A stretch of 27,579 bases of DNA from Methylophaga sp. (GTDB lineage: Bacteria > Pseudomonadota > Gammaproteobacteria > Nitrosococcales > Methylophagaceae), in the NCBI RefSeq assembly GCF_030651745.1, contig NZ_JAUSCC010000136.1, positions 1-27,579 on the forward strand, read 5' to 3'. A program made the position numbers and the translations under genes. Positions within the stretch are counted from its first letter, which is position 1. Each line of letters starts with the position of its first letter. This document shows, in pieces, positions 1 to 9,864 of this stretch. The notes beneath the pieces are model-generated. The model did no database searches. It was not told where the DNA came from and saw only the letters and a program-made list of their open reading frames with translations.

Positions 1-43
1 CGATCACTTTATCGACCTACTCGAACAAGCGACAGGTAAATAA
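1..43 (+). CDS. carA: carA, 3' end only: carbamoyl-phosphate synthase small subunit
   Basis: Only the last 13 codons and the TAA stop (41-43) are inside the window. Read from base 2 they give a tail beginning DHFIDLLEQ, which resembles the C-terminal end of E. coli CarA (FDHFIELIEQ, from memory). The frame stops six bases before the carB start, the usual carA-carB arrangement. CarA is the glutamine amidotransferase subunit that feeds ammonia to CarB. The identification rests on a very short stretch plus context. Confidence 0.85.
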   Translation, partial: DHFIDLLEQATGK

Positions 44-49
44 CACACA

Positions 50-3000
50 ATGGCTAAACGTACTGATATTCAAAGCATTCTGATTCTGGGTGCTGGTCCG
101 ATTGTTATCGGTCAGGCCTGCGAATTTGATTATTCTGGCGCGCAGGCTTGTAAAGCTCTGCGGGAAGAAGGTTATCGCGTCATTCTGGTGAATTCCAACC
201 CGGCCACCATCATGACCGACCCTAATATGGCCGATGCCACCTATATCGAACCAGTAACCTGGGAAGCGGTCAGCAAGGTCATTGAAGTCGAACGCCCCGA
301 TGCCATTTTGCCGACGATGGGCGGACAAACTGCCTTGAACTGTGCGTTGGCACTGGAAAAACATGGCGTATTGAAAAAATACGGCGTTGAGATGATCGGT
401 GCTGACAGTGAAGCCATCAACAAAGCCGAAGACCGCGATTTGTTCCGTGCAGCGATGCGTAAGATCGGTTTGGATATGCCGCAATCGGATATTGCTCACT
501 CACTTGAAGAAGCTCTGGAAGTACAACAGAAGTTTGGCTTCCCGGTGATTATCCGTCCGTCATTTACCATGGGCGGCAGTGGTGGTGGTATCGCCTACAA
601 CCGTGAAGACTTTGTCGACATCTGCCAGCGCGGTTTGTATCTCAGTCCGACTTCCGAGTTGTTGATTGAAGAATCAATCATCGGCTGGAAAGAATATGAA
701 ATGGAAGTGGTGCGTGACAAAAAAGACAACGCCATCATTATCTGTTCGATTGAAAACTTTGATGCTATGGGTGTGCATACCGGTGACTCAATCACTGTGG
801 CACCTGCCCAGACGCTGACCGATAAAGAATACCAAATCATGCGTAACGCCTCGCTGGCCGTTCTGCGTGAAATTGGCGTGGAAACCGGTGGTTCGAATGT
901 GCAGTTTGCGGTGAATCCGGAAACTGGTCGTTTAATCATTATCGAAATGAATCCACGGGTGTCACGCTCATCGGCATTGGCTTCGAAAGCAACGGGTTTT
1001 CCGATTGCCAAAGTCGCAGCGAAACTGGCAGTTGGGTATACCCTTGATGAGTTGCAAAACGAAATTACCGGTAATGCCACACCAACGTCATTTGAACCGA
1101 CTATCGATTATGTGGTCACCAAAATCCCACGCTTTACCTTTGAGAAATTCCCGTTAGCCGATAATCGTCTGAGCACTCAGATGAAGTCTGTCGGTGAAGT
1201 TATGGCCATTGGTCGTAACTTCCAGGAATCTTTGCAAAAAGCGCTGCGCGGGCTGGAAATCGATCGTGATGGTTTCAACGAAATTCTGGATCTGAAAGCA
1301 GAAAATACGGCAGAAGTGTTACGCCGTGAATTGAATCTGCCAGGCTCAGACCGTCTCTGGTATGTCGGTGATGCGTTTAGATTTGGCATGAGCTTTGAAG
1401 AAATTCAACAACTGACGCATATCGATCCATGGTTCCTGATTCAGATTCAGGAGTTGGTGGAAATTGAAAACCAGCTTAAAGAACGTTCTTTGAACGATAT
1501 CGACGAAGCGGAAATGCGTGCGTTGAAACGTAAAGGTTTCGCTGATTCGCGTCTGGCCAAATTGTTACATAAAACCGAAAAACAATTCCGCAGCCATCGT
1601 CATACGCTGGGTGTGCGTCCGGTTTATAAACGTGTTGATACCTGTGCTGCAGAGTTTTCAACCTCTACTGCATACATGTACTCGACTTATGACGAAGAGT
1701 GCGAAGCCAATCCGACTGATCGTCAAAAGATCATGATTCTGGGTGGTGGTCCTAACCGCATTGGTCAAGGTATCGAGTTTGATTATTGCTGTGTTCATGC
1801 AGCACTGGCACTGCGTGACGATGGTTATGAAACCATTATGGTCAACTGTAATCCAGAAACTGTATCCACAGATTACGACACTTCAGATCGTTTGTATTTT
1901 GAATCACTGACGCTGGAAGATGTTCTCGAAATCGTTGCCTTGGAAAAACCTAAAGGTGTGATCGTACAGTTTGGTGGACAGACGCCGCTGAAATTGGCGA
2001 GAGCATTGGAAGCTGCCGGTGTGCCGATTATCGGAACTTCACCTGATGCGATTGACCATGCGGAAGATCGTGAACGCTTCCAGCAAATGGTTGAAAAGCT
2101 CGGCTTGTTGCAACCACCTAATCGTTTGGCGCATTCGGTTGATACCGCTGTGTCACTGGCTGCCGAAATTGGTTATCCATTAGTGGTGCGTCCGTCTTAT
2201 GTATTAGGCGGCCGTGCAATGGAAATCGTCTATAACGAAGAAGAATTACAACGTTATATGCTGACAGCCGTATCAGTTTCCAATGATTCTCCGGTATTGC
2301 TGGATCGTTTTCTTGATGATGCGATTGAAGTCGATGTAGATGCGATTTGTGATGGCAAGGAAGTGCTTATCGGCGGCATCATGGAACACATTGAACAGGC
2401 TGGTGTTCACTCAGGTGACTCCGCCTGTGCGTTACCGCCTTATAGCCTTAGCCAGGAAATCATGGACCAGTTACGAGTTCAGGTTAAACAAATGGCACTT
2501 GAACTGGGTGTAGTGGGACTGATGAATACTCAGTTTGCCATTCAGGGTGATCGTATTTTCATTCTGGAAGTGAATCCACGTGCCTCACGTACTGTGCCGT
2601 ATGTGTCAAAATCTATCGGTGTTCCGTTGGCGAAAGTTGCCGCACGCTGTATGGCTGGCATGAGTCTGGCAGAGCAGGGCGTCACCAAAGAAGTGATACC
2701 TTCTTATTATTCAGTTAAAGAAGCGGTATTCCCATTCATTAAATTCCAGGGCGTCGATCCGATTCTTGGGCCAGAAATGAAATCCACTGGCGAAGTTATG
2801 GGCGTAGGTCGTACCTTCGGTGAAGCATTTGCTAAATCACAGCTGGCGGCTTCTGTCAGTCTGCCAGTCGGTGGTAAAGCCTTTATCTCGGTGCGTGATG
2901 CTGACAAGCAAACGGTTATCAGTATTGCCAAAGATTTGTTAGGCTTGGGTTTCTCGTTGTTAGCCACTCGCGGCACACAACAAACGCTGATTGAGGCTGA

Positions 3001-3268
3001 TGTGCCTTGTGAACGGGTGAAAAAAGTTGCTGAAGGTCAGCCGCATATTGTGGACATGATCAAAAACGATGAAATTGCCCTGATTGTAAATACAACCGAA
3101 GGTCGTCAAGCTGTAGCGGATTCGAGAGAGATCCGTCGTGCAGCATTGCAACATCAGGTGAACTACACCACAACGTTAGCTGCTGCCCGCGCTACGATTC
3201 TGGCCTTGAACTGTGAAGACAGTGTGTCAGTAAATCGTTTGCAGTCGTTACATGGAGAATTGATTTAA
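50..3268 (+). CDS. carB: carbamoyl-phosphate synthase large subunit
   Basis: CarB makes carbamoyl phosphate from bicarbonate, ammonia delivered by CarA and two ATP, for pyrimidine and arginine synthesis in the cytosol. The 1072 residues match the usual length (about 1073). The two homologous ATP-grasp halves are visible: each opens with a glycine-rich segment (GAGPIVIGQ near residue 15, GGGPNRIGQ near 565) and carries an EMNPR or EVNPR motif. The middle is the oligomerisation region, and the last ~135 residues, from about GGKAFISV, form the MGS-like allosteric domain. The ATG lies six bases after the carA stop with no strong Shine-Dalgarno (an AGG is 13 bases upstream), so coupling to carA is likely. 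The stop overlaps the greA start by one base (TAATG). The frame is intact. Confidence 0.98.
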   Translation: MAKRTDIQSILILGAGPIVIGQACEFDYSGAQACKALREEGYRVILVNSNPATIMTDPNMADATYIEPVTWEAVSKVIEVERPDAILPTMGGQTALNCALALEKHGVLKKYGVEMIGADSEAINKAEDRDLFRAAMRKIGLDMPQSDIAHSLEEALEVQQKFGFPVIIRPSFTMGGSGGGIAYNREDFVDICQRGLYLSPTSELLIEESIIGWKEYEMEVVRDKKDNAIIICSIENFDAMGVHTGDSITVAPAQTLTDKEYQIMRNASLAVLREIGVETGGSNVQFAVNPETGRLIIIEMNPRVSRSSALASKATGFPIAKVAAKLAVGYTLDELQNEITGNATPTSFEPTIDYVVTKIPRFTFEKFPLADNRLSTQMKSVGEVMAIGRNFQESLQKALRGLEIDRDGFNEILDLKAENTAEVLRRELNLPGSDRLWYVGDAFRFGMSFEEIQQLTHIDPWFLIQIQELVEIENQLKERSLNDIDEAEMRALKRKGFADSRLAKLLHKTEKQFRSHRHTLGVRPVYKRVDTCAAEFSTSTAYMYSTYDEECEANPTDRQKIMILGGGPNRIGQGIEFDYCCVHAALALRDDGYETIMVNCNPETVSTDYDTSDRLYFESLTLEDVLEIVALEKPKGVIVQFGGQTPLKLARALEAAGVPIIGTSPDAIDHAEDRERFQQMVEKLGLLQPPNRLAHSVDTAVSLAAEIGYPLVVRPSYVLGGRAMEIVYNEEELQRYMLTAVSVSNDSPVLLDRFLDDAIEVDVDAICDGKEVLIGGIMEHIEQAGVHSGDSACALPPYSLSQEIMDQLRVQVKQMALELGVVGLMNTQFAIQGDRIFILEVNPRASRTVPYVSKSIGVPLAKVAARCMAGMSLAEQGVTKEVIPSYYSVKEAVFPFIKFQGVDPILGPEMKSTGEVMGVGRTFGEAFAKSQLAASVSLPVGGKAFISVRDADKQTVISIAKDLLGLGFSLLATRGTQQTLIEADVPCERVKKVAEGQPHIVDMIKNDEIALIVNTTEGRQAVADSREIRRAALQHQVNYTTTLAAARATILALNCEDSVSVNRLQSLHGELI

Positions 3269-3744
3269 TGGCCGTTCCTATTACCGCACGTGGTGCTCAG
3301 GCACTGAAAGATGAATTACACGAACTGAAAACCGTCAGACGTCCAGCCATCGTTAATGCGATTTCTGAAGCGCGCGCCCATGGTGATTTAAAAGAAAATG
3401 CTGAATACCACGCTGCACGTGAGCAGCAAAGCTTCACCGAAGGCCGTATTCAGGAACTGGAATCAACTTTGGCGGATTGTCAGGTAATTGATCCAACAGC
3501 ACTACCTAAAGATGGTCGTGTTGTGTTTGGTGTGACGGTTGATTTACTCAATATAGATACCGATGCTGAAGTGCGCTATCAGATTGTTGGTGATTACGAA
3601 TCGGATATCAAACTGAACAGAATTTCTATTTCATCGCCTATTGCACGCGCATTGATTGGCAAAGAAGTGGATGATATTGCAACGGTACAGGCTCCTGGTG
3701 GTGCCATTGAATATGAAATTACTGGCATCCATTACCTGGCTTAG
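3268..3744 (+). CDS. greA: transcription elongation factor GreA
   Basis: GreA enters the secondary channel of backtracked RNA polymerase and stimulates cleavage of the nascent RNA so that stalled complexes restart. The 158 residues match the family length. The N-terminal coiled coil (about 1-75) carries the tip motif [10 protein letters not shown] with acidic residues Asp40 and Glu43, equivalent to Asp41 and Glu44 of E. coli GreA. The C-terminal FKBP-like globular domain follows, with the typical [10 protein letters not shown] segment. The start ATG shares its A with the carB stop, and the stop directly abuts the next ATG at 3745, so the gene is read as part of the car transcript. carB-greA adjacency is common in Gammaproteobacteria such as Pseudomonas. 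Confidence 0.97.
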   Translation: MAVPITARGAQALKDELHELKTVRRPAIVNAISEARAHGDLKENAEYHAAREQQSFTEGRIQELESTLADCQVIDPTALPKDGRVVFGVTVDLLNIDTDAEVRYQIVGDYESDIKLNRISISSPIARALIGKEVDDIATVQAPGGAIEYEITGIHYLA

Positions 3745-4212
3745 ATGTTGAGTCTTTCTGAAACCATTGGCGAACGCTTATTGCTGACATTGTGGGTTGG
3801 TGCGCTATGGTCTATTGGTTATCTGGCCGTTCCGCTTGCTTTTGTCAGTCTTGAAACGCTAGTTGCGGCAGAATATGCTGCTAAATTGTTTTTCGCTGTC
3901 AATGTCATTGGCCTAATCAGTGGTACATTAATCTTATTAGGTAAGCTAAGTATCCAGCGGGGCAGGGTGTTACATTCCTGGCGCTTCTGGGTATTGATTG
4001 GCATGCTGGTTATTACCTTGATATTCAGCATGTATGTTCAGCCGGAGATGGCCAATATCAAAACCATCGAAAACTGGCGGCTGAATACAGATCTTGCTCA
4101 GAGTTTTGAACGCTTACATATGCTGAGCCAGAATTTATATCTGATGTTAAGTATTGCGGGTTTGCTGCTGGTACTCAGCACAGATAAACAACATATGGCA
4201 CAGCAGGCCTGA
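3745..4212 (+). CDS. DUF4149-type integral membrane protein, function unknown
   Basis: A 155-residue hydrophobic protein with about four predicted membrane segments (near residues 11-33, 45-66, 80-100 and 130-148) joined by short charged loops. Size, hydrophobic pattern and position between greA and rlmE fit the DUF4149 (TMEM205-like) family, which I recall in the same neighbourhood in Pseudomonas (PA4754). The start ATG follows the greA stop with no spacer and I see no Shine-Dalgarno sequence, so translation probably depends on ribosomes finishing greA. The stop lies one base before the rlmE ATG. No catalytic motif is visible. The family call is from memory of the fold and neighbourhood; no function is established. 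Confidence 0.75.
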   Translation: MLSLSETIGERLLLTLWVGALWSIGYLAVPLAFVSLETLVAAEYAAKLFFAVNVIGLISGTLILLGKLSIQRGRVLHSWRFWVLIGMLVITLIFSMYVQPEMANIKTIENWRLNTDLAQSFERLHMLSQNLYLMLSIAGLLLVLSTDKQHMAQQA

Positions 4213-4213
4213 T

Positions 4214-4831
4214 ATGGCACGAAGTAAATCCAGTAATAATTGGCTTAGAGAACATTTTGATGATCCCTATGTCAAAAAAGCTCAGCAGAAAGGTTATCGC
4301 TCCAGAGCAACTTTTAAACTGGAAGAAATCGATCAGAAAGATAAATTAATTCGCAAAGGTATCTCAGTTGTCGACTTGGGTGCCGCACCCGGTGGCTGGT
4401 CAGATTATGCTTTGCATCGTGTCGGTGACAACGGTAAAGTCATTGCGTTGGATATCTTGCCAATGACACCATTGACCGGTGTTTATTTCATTGAAGGTGA
4501 TTTTCGCGAAGATCATGTTCTTGAGCAATTGAACGAAGTATTGGCCGGACAGTCGATAGACCTTGTATTATCGGATATGGCCCCCAATATGACAGGTGTA
4601 GATGCAATAGATCAGCCTGGCAGTATGCATCTGGTTGAGTTGGCCTTGGATTTTGCAATTAATAACTTAAGTAAACAGGGCGATTTTCTGGTCAAAGTTT
4701 TTCAAGGTGAAGGCTTTGATGATTTTTTGAAGTCCATGCGGAGTCATTTTAAAAAAGTGACAACCCGCAAACCGGATGCTTCTCGGGCACGTAGCCGTGA
4801 AGTTTATCTGCTAGGTCGCGGACTGAAATGA
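4214..4831 (+). CDS. rlmE: 23S rRNA (uridine-2'-O)-methyltransferase RlmE (FtsJ/RrmJ)
   Basis: RlmE uses S-adenosylmethionine to methylate the 2'-O of U2552 (E. coli numbering) in the A loop of 23S rRNA late in 50S assembly. From ATG 4214 the protein has 205 residues (E. coli 209) and begins [10 protein letters not shown], matching family N-termini. An in-frame ATG at 4154 lies inside the upstream gene and would add 20 unrelated residues, so I reject it. The SAM-binding motif [11 protein letters not shown] spans 52-62. The catalytic tetrad is complete as Lys35, Asp121, Lys161 and Glu196, each exactly three below the E. coli positions. The gene starts one base after the DUF4149 stop and precedes ftsH, the conserved rlmE-ftsH pair. 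No yhbY gene lies between greA and rlmE. Confidence 0.97.
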   Translation: MARSKSSNNWLREHFDDPYVKKAQQKGYRSRATFKLEEIDQKDKLIRKGISVVDLGAAPGGWSDYALHRVGDNGKVIALDILPMTPLTGVYFIEGDFREDHVLEQLNEVLAGQSIDLVLSDMAPNMTGVDAIDQPGSMHLVELALDFAINNLSKQGDFLVKVFQGEGFDDFLKSMRSHFKKVTTRKPDASRARSREVYLLGRGLK

Positions 4832-4848
4832 CAGCAAAACAAACTAAC

Positions 4849-4871
4849 GTTACTAGGGGTAACAAACATTG
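4849..4871 (+). promoter_or_regulatory. ftsH ribosome-binding site that supports a TTG start
   Basis: AGGGG at 4855-4859 lies nine bases before TTG 4869, good spacing, but 18 bases before the first ATG at 4878, which is too far. The same bases sit in a short inverted repeat, GTTAC (4849-4853) and GTAAC (4859-4863), so the Shine-Dalgarno would lie largely in the loop of a 5-bp hairpin. The spacing is observed; any regulatory effect of the hairpin is a guess. Confidence 0.6.
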
Positions 4872-6779
4872 AGTGACATGATGAAAAACATTGTTTTATG
4901 GGTCGTCATCGCGATGGTATTGATGTCGGTATTTAACAATTTTGGGCCGCAACAAAGCAGCCAAAGCGAAATGGATTACTCGACCTTTATCAGTAACGTG
5001 AAAACCGGTGCGGTTTCCAGTGTCGATATTCAAGGGCGAACTATTACCGGCAAATTAACCGACGGTAGCCAATTTACTACTTTCAGTCCTGATTATGATC
5101 CAGGTTTGATCGGCGATTTGCTGGATAACGGTGTTGCCATCAAAGCAGAGCCAGTCGAAAAAACTGGTTTATTGATGCAAATCTTTATTTCATGGTTCCC
5201 GATGTTATTGCTGATTGGTGTGTGGATTTTCTTCATGCGTCAGATGCAAGGCGGTGGCGGCAAAAATCCCATGTCATTTGGTAAAAGCAAAGCCCGCATG
5301 TTGAATGAAGATCAGGTAAAAGTGACCTTCAAAGATGTTGCTGGTGTTGAAGAAGCTAAAGAAGAAGTTCACGAATTAGTCGACTTCTTACGTGATCCGG
5401 GCAAATTCCAGAAATTGGGCGGACGTATTCCACGCGGTATTTTGATGGTAGGTTCACCAGGTACTGGTAAAACCTTGCTGGCAAAAGCTATTGCTGGTGA
5501 AGCTAAAGTCCCGTTCTTCACAATTTCAGGTTCTGATTTCGTCGAAATGTTTGTCGGTGTTGGTGCTTCACGTGTTCGCGATATGTTCGAACAAGCCAAA
5601 AAACACGCTCCATGCATCATCTTTATCGATGAGATCGATGCGGTGGGCCGTCACCGTGGTGCCGGTTTAGGTGGCGGTAATGACGAACGTGAACAAACCT
5701 TAAACCAGTTGTTGGTTGAGATGGATGGATTTGAAGGTAATGAAGGCGTCATCATCATTGCTGCGACCAACCGTCCTGACGTACTGGATCCAGCTTTATT
5801 ACGTCCGGGTCGTTTCGATAGACAGGTTGTGGTTCCTTTACCAGACATTCGTGGTCGCGAACAAATTATCAAAGTGCATTTGGGTAAAGTACCAGCAGAT
5901 GAAGATGTTAATCCAAGTGTCATTGCACGTGGTACACCGGGCTTCTCAGGTGCTGATTTAGCCAATCTGGTGAACGAGGCGGCTTTATTTGCTGCTCGCA
6001 CAAATAAACGCGTGGTTTCAATGAATGACCTGGAACTGGCAAAAGACAAAATCATGATGGGTGCCGAGCGCCGTTCAATGGTCATGAGTGATAAAGAGAA
6101 AGAACTGACGGCTTACCATGAAGCTGGTCATGCGATTGTGGGTCGTAGTGTCCCTGGTCATGATCCAGTCTATAAAGTCAGTATCATTCCGCGTGGCCGC
6201 GCTTTAGGTGTCACCATGTTCCTGCCAACGGAAGATAGATACAGCTATACCAAACAGCAGTTGGAAAGTCAGATTTCCAGCCTGTATGGTGGTCGACTTG
6301 CCGAAGAAATGATTTTTGGGGCTGAAGCTGTCACTACCGGTGCCTCGAACGATATTCAACGGGCAACCGAACTGGCGCATAACATGGTTACCAAATGGGG
6401 ACTTTCTGACAACATGGGACCACTGTCTTATGGTGAAGATGAAGGTGAGGTGTTCCTTGGTCGTAGCGTGACCCAACATAAAGCAGTTTCAGACTTAACT
6501 GCCAAACAGATTGACGAAGATGTTCGTGCATTAATTACCCGTAACTATGATCGGGCGAAAAATATACTGACAGAAAATCTCGACAAACTGCATACCATGG
6601 CAAAACTGTTAATCACTTACGAAACCATCGACAGTGATCAGATCGATGCCATTATGGAAGGTCGTGAGCCTGGTGCGCCAAAAGGTTGGGACGATAAATC
6701 ATCGACTCCACCACCAGCCGCAAAGCCTGATGAAAAAGGCCCAGAGCCAACTGGTAAACCAGCAGATCAATTAAATTGA
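4869..6779 (+). CDS. ftsH: ATP-dependent zinc metalloprotease FtsH
   Basis: Membrane-anchored AAA+ protease that degrades damaged membrane proteins and regulatory proteins; in E. coli these include sigma-32 and LpxC. The 636 residues comprise an N-terminal membrane helix (about 5-22), a periplasmic domain, a second helix (about 103-122, ending near [11 protein letters not shown]) and the AAA domain. Walker A is GSPGTGKT at 195-202 and Walker B IIFIDEID ends with Asp254-Glu255. The arginine-finger region (LRPGRFDR) is present. The zinc motif HEAGH is at 417-421 and the third ligand is Asp495. The tail is rich in Pro and Lys. I choose TTG 4869 (MSDMMKN) over ATG 4878 because of Shine-Dalgarno spacing; as I recall, E. 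coli ftsH has the same possible MSDM extension from TTG. The Ser in Walker A appears in other proteobacterial FtsH and is not a defect. folP follows after 12 bases. Confidence 0.97.
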   Translation: MSDMMKNIVLWVVIAMVLMSVFNNFGPQQSSQSEMDYSTFISNVKTGAVSSVDIQGRTITGKLTDGSQFTTFSPDYDPGLIGDLLDNGVAIKAEPVEKTGLLMQIFISWFPMLLLIGVWIFFMRQMQGGGGKNPMSFGKSKARMLNEDQVKVTFKDVAGVEEAKEEVHELVDFLRDPGKFQKLGGRIPRGILMVGSPGTGKTLLAKAIAGEAKVPFFTISGSDFVEMFVGVGASRVRDMFEQAKKHAPCIIFIDEIDAVGRHRGAGLGGGNDEREQTLNQLLVEMDGFEGNEGVIIIAATNRPDVLDPALLRPGRFDRQVVVPLPDIRGREQIIKVHLGKVPADEDVNPSVIARGTPGFSGADLANLVNEAALFAARTNKRVVSMNDLELAKDKIMMGAERRSMVMSDKEKELTAYHEAGHAIVGRSVPGHDPVYKVSIIPRGRALGVTMFLPTEDRYSYTKQQLESQISSLYGGRLAEEMIFGAEAVTTGASNDIQRATELAHNMVTKWGLSDNMGPLSYGEDEGEVFLGRSVTQHKAVSDLTAKQIDEDVRALITRNYDRAKNILTENLDKLHTMAKLLITYETIDSDQIDAIMEGREPGAPKGWDDKSSTPPPAAKPDEKGPEPTGKPADQLN

Positions 6780-6791
6780 GATAGTTAAATC

Positions 6792-7631
6792 ATGATGATG
6801 GACTTTGCAGGCAAATCTCTGGATTTGTCTGCCCCACACGTCATGGGCATCGTCAATGTAACGCCCGACTCCTTTTCGGATGGCGGGCGTTTTTTTTCAG
6901 CCGATAAAGCCCTTGAACAAGCACGAAAACTGGTTGCCGATGGCGCTTCCATTATTGATATTGGTGGTGAATCGACACGGCCTGGCTCAGAACCTGTTGG
7001 TGTTGAAGAAGAAATCCGCCGTGTGGTGCCTGCGATAGAAGCTATCAGTGCTGAACTTGATGTGGTTATTTCCATCGATACCATGAAAGCCGAAGTTATG
7101 CGCGCTGCAGTAGCGGCTGGGGCTAGTCTGATAAATGATGTTAATGCATTGCGTGGAGATGGGGCATTACAGGCCGCTGCCGAACTCAATGTTCCAATAT
7201 GTTTGATGCATATGCAGGGCACACCTCAAACTATGCAACAACAGCCGCATTACGACGATGTTGTTAATGAAGTAAATACATTTCTGATTGAACGCATTGC
7301 TGCCTGTGAAGCGGCGGGTATTTCTCGTTCAAAAATTATTCTTGATCCTGGATTTGGGTTTGGCAAAACGGCCCGACATAATCTACGATTAATGAAACAT
7401 TTAGCTGTTTTTACCGATTCTGATTTACCAGTATTAGTTGGTGTGTCGCGTAAATCGATTATTGGTGCCACATTGAATGTATCAGTTGAAGAACGGTTGG
7501 CCGGAAGTTTGGCATTAGCATCGATAGCGGTATGGCAAGGCGCAAAGATTATACGCAGCCATGACGTACGAGAAACCGTACAGGCGATTCGACTTTGTGA
7601 ACATGTAATGCAGGTTAGTGATTTTGATTGA
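6792..7631 (+). CDS. folP: dihydropteroate synthase
   Basis: FolP joins 6-hydroxymethyl-7,8-dihydropterin diphosphate to p-aminobenzoate in folate synthesis and is the sulfonamide target. The 279 residues match the family (E. coli 282). The signature [14 protein letters not shown] begins at residue 19, with the conserved Asn22. [20 protein letters not shown] and the late GVSRKSIIG segment are all present. Three consecutive ATG codons open the frame (6792, 6795, 6798). The Shine-Dalgarno is poor: the nearest is a GAG overlapping the ftsH stop. folP sits 12 bases after ftsH and overlaps glmM by 14 bases, the conserved ftsH-folP-glmM order. A GC-rich hairpin followed by eight T residues lies in codons 23-36 and is described separately. 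Confidence 0.97.
   Translation: MMMDFAGKSLDLSAPHVMGIVNVTPDSFSDGGRFFSADKALEQARKLVADGASIIDIGGESTRPGSEPVGVEEEIRRVVPAIEAISAELDVVISIDTMKAEVMRAAVAAGASLINDVNALRGDGALQAAAELNVPICLMHMQGTPQTMQQQPHYDDVVNEVNTFLIERIAACEAAGISRSKIILDPGFGFGKTARHNLRLMKHLAVFTDSDLPVLVGVSRKSIIGATLNVSVEERLAGSLALASIAVWQGAKIIRSHDVRETVQAIRLCEHVMQVSDFD
6860..6897 (+). terminator. terminator-like hairpin inside the folP coding region
   Basis: AACGCCCG at 6860-6867 is perfectly complementary to CGGGCGTT at 6884-6891, giving an 8-bp GC-rich stem with a 16-base loop (3 more inner pairs are possible). A run of eight T residues (6890-6897) follows at once. It has the form of an intrinsic terminator about 80 bases downstream of the ftsH stop. 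It encodes the conserved [12 protein letters not shown] stretch, so part of the stem is fixed by protein sequence. Whether it terminates transcription is unknown. Confidence 0.45.
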
Positions 7632-8973
7632 ACAAAAAAGACGTTATTTTGGTACAGATGGCATTCGTGGCCGGGTGGGCGATGGTGCGATTACCCCCGA
7701 TTTTGTATTAAAACTTGGCTGGGCAATAGGCCGTGTTCTGGCCAAAGAACGTAATAGTAAAGTGCTGATTGGTAAAGACACGCGTATTTCCGGTTATATG
7801 TTTGAATCCGCCTTACAGGCTGGGCTTTCAGCCGCCGGTGTCGACGTTTATCTAATGGGTCCAATGCCAACCCCAGCAGTCGCGTATTTAACCCGTACTT
7901 TCCACGCTCAAGCAGGCATTGTAATCAGTGCTTCGCATAATCCTTATCACGATAACGGAATTAAATTCTTCTCTGATCAAGGTACCAAATTGCCTGACTC
8001 AGTCGAGCTTGCAATCGAAGCAATGCTGGATCAACCCATCAAAACGGTGGATTCTGCTCATCTCGGTAAAGCCCATCGGATTTCCGATGCAGCAGGGCGT
8101 TATATCGAGTTTTGTAAAAGTACCATTTCGACTGGTGTAGATTTATCCAATTTAAAAATGGTGGTTGATTGCGCTCATGGGGCGACCTATCACATTGCAC
8201 CAAATGTATTCCGTGAGTTGGGTGCCGAAGTTATTTTGATGGGCGCAGAACCGGATGGCCTGAATATCAATCAAAACTGCGGTTCCACTGAACCTCGTTT
8301 GTTACAAGCCAGTGTTTTGGAACACAAAGCCGACTTGGGCATTGCCCTGGATGGTGATGGTGATCGTTTGATCATGGTTGACCATAAGGGTGAGCTGGTC
8401 GATGGTGATGATATTTTGTTTATCATTGCCCGTGGTAGACAGCGTGCTGGGCTGTGTAAAGGACATGTTGTCGGTACTTTAATGTCGAACCTCGGTTTGC
8501 AACATGCCCTTGAAAAACATGATATTACCTTACATCGTGCCAATGTCGGCGATAGGTATGTAATGGAAAAACTTAAGCAGGTTGATGGCTTGATTGGCGG
8601 CGAAGCGTCCGGGCATATTATCTGCCTTGATAAAACCAGTACTGGTGATGGCATTGTGGCAGCATTACAGGTGTTAGCTGAAATTCAACAAACCGGTAGC
8701 AGTCTGCATGAACTGCGTTCGGCAGTAATTAAATACCCGCAACGTCTTATTAATGTGCGTCTCAATAAACTGGTGAATTTAAAAGATTATCCGGAAATCC
8801 AAACAGCAGTGGAAGATACTGAGAAAAAACTGGGTAATGAAGGTCGGGTTTTGCTGAGAGCTTCTGGTACTGAGCCCGTTATTCGAGTGATGGTAGAAGG
8901 TCATGACGCCACGCGTACCAACCACTTAGCCAAAACGCTGGCAGAACAAATCGAGACGATTTTACAGAATTAA
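7618..8973 (+). CDS. glmM: phosphoglucosamine mutase
   Basis: GlmM converts glucosamine-6-phosphate to glucosamine-1-phosphate on the route to UDP-GlcNAc for peptidoglycan and lipopolysaccharide. From the GTG at 7618 it has 451 residues. The N-terminus [14 protein letters not shown] is typical. The phosphoserine loop VISASHNP places the active serine at Ser106, the metal loop DGDGDR is at 245-250, and the phosphate-binding RASGTEP segment is near the C-terminus. The start is uncertain. GTG 7618 is only three bases after the AGG at 7612-7614, while the in-frame TTG at 7624 is nine bases after it and would give [10 protein letters not shown], closer to the usual length (about 445). Both starts overlap folP out of frame. 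No ATG is available nearby. Confidence 0.96.
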   Translation: MILIEQKRRYFGTDGIRGRVGDGAITPDFVLKLGWAIGRVLAKERNSKVLIGKDTRISGYMFESALQAGLSAAGVDVYLMGPMPTPAVAYLTRTFHAQAGIVISASHNPYHDNGIKFFSDQGTKLPDSVELAIEAMLDQPIKTVDSAHLGKAHRISDAAGRYIEFCKSTISTGVDLSNLKMVVDCAHGATYHIAPNVFRELGAEVILMGAEPDGLNINQNCGSTEPRLLQASVLEHKADLGIALDGDGDRLIMVDHKGELVDGDDILFIIARGRQRAGLCKGHVVGTLMSNLGLQHALEKHDITLHRANVGDRYVMEKLKQVDGLIGGEASGHIICLDKTSTGDGIVAALQVLAEIQQTGSSLHELRSAVIKYPQRLINVRLNKLVNLKDYPEIQTAVEDTEKKLGNEGRVLLRASGTEPVIRVMVEGHDATRTNHLAKTLAEQIETILQN

Positions 8974-9076
8974 TTCGATCATGCTCATTGGTAACAATAT
9001 AAGCCGCTATGACATTGCTTTATCAACGGTCAGTCGGTAACCTTTATGATTCATTCTTATATAAGAGTAGGTGTCT

Positions 9077-9856
9077 GTGCGCAAACCGCTGGTCGCTGGT
9101 AACTGGAAAATGAACGGCTCTAGCGCAAGCAACAAATTGTTGCTTGATGCGATTCTGGCGCAAAGAGACTCCTTTGCATCGGTTGATGTCGCCTTATTTC
9201 CACCCGCACTTTATGTACAACAGGTTCAATCCGCTTTGACTGATACGGGTTTGTTCTGGGGTACCCAAAATGTTTCACAGTTTGATTCTGGTGCGTATAC
9301 CGGTGAAATATCGGCCACCATGTTGCGAGACTTTGGCTGCCAATACGTACTGATTGGTCATTCTGAACGGCGTTGTTTGTATGCAGAATTGAACCTTGAT
9401 CAAGTTTTTCTCGACCATATTATCGCCGAGAAATCTGAGATAACAGTCCGTCATGGGATCACCCCTATCATTTGTATTGGCGAAAGTCCGGAAGAGCACT
9501 CAATGGGTCGTACCGAAGAGATGGTAGCGCGGTTGATGGATATTTTGATTGCGCAACAAGGTGTCGAATTGCTGTCAAAAGCGGTATTGGCTTATGAGCC
9601 AGTTTGGGCCATAGGCACAGGCAAGACAGCCAGCCCAGAATGGGCGCAGGATGTGCATTCTTTCATGCGTCAACGGGTCGCAAAACATGATCCAAAAATT
9701 GCGGCATCGCTCAGAATACTTTACGGCGGCAGCGTAAAAGGTAATAATGCTGCCCCATTATTTGCCAAGCCTGATATTGACGGTGGATTAATCGGTGGCG
9801 GTTCCCGCGATGCCGAAGAATTTGTTCAAATCTGTCAGGCTGCAGCTCAAAATTAG
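9077..9856 (+). CDS. tpiA: triosephosphate isomerase
   Basis: TpiA interconverts dihydroxyacetone phosphate and glyceraldehyde-3-phosphate in glycolysis and gluconeogenesis. From GTG 9077 the protein has 259 residues and begins MRKPLVAGNWKMNG, as the family does, with an AGG (9069-9071) five bases upstream. A GTG at 9071 would add two residues and has poorer spacing. Active-site residues are Asn9, Lys11, His95 (in IGHSERR) and the catalytic Glu174 in AYEPVWAIGTGKTA, followed by YGGSV and the GGLIGG phosphate loop. Glu is normally near 167. The shift comes from about seven extra residues after SERRCLYAE (roughly residues 104-111). 103 bases separate it from glmM, with no terminator and no convincing promoter; TATGAT at 9045-9050 is a possible -10 without a good -35. 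Confidence 0.96.
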   Translation: MRKPLVAGNWKMNGSSASNKLLLDAILAQRDSFASVDVALFPPALYVQQVQSALTDTGLFWGTQNVSQFDSGAYTGEISATMLRDFGCQYVLIGHSERRCLYAELNLDQVFLDHIIAEKSEITVRHGITPIICIGESPEEHSMGRTEEMVARLMDILIAQQGVELLSKAVLAYEPVWAIGTGKTASPEWAQDVHSFMRQRVAKHDPKIAASLRILYGGSVKGNNAAPLFAKPDIDGGLIGGGSRDAEEFVQICQAAAQN

Positions 9857-9864
9857 GAAATTAA

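Noticed and set aside
5451..5474. Ser in place of Pro in the FtsH Walker A motif (GSPGTGKT)
   Set aside because: The essential Gly, Lys and Thr are intact, and the Ser form occurs in other proteobacterial FtsH as I recall, so it is normal variation.
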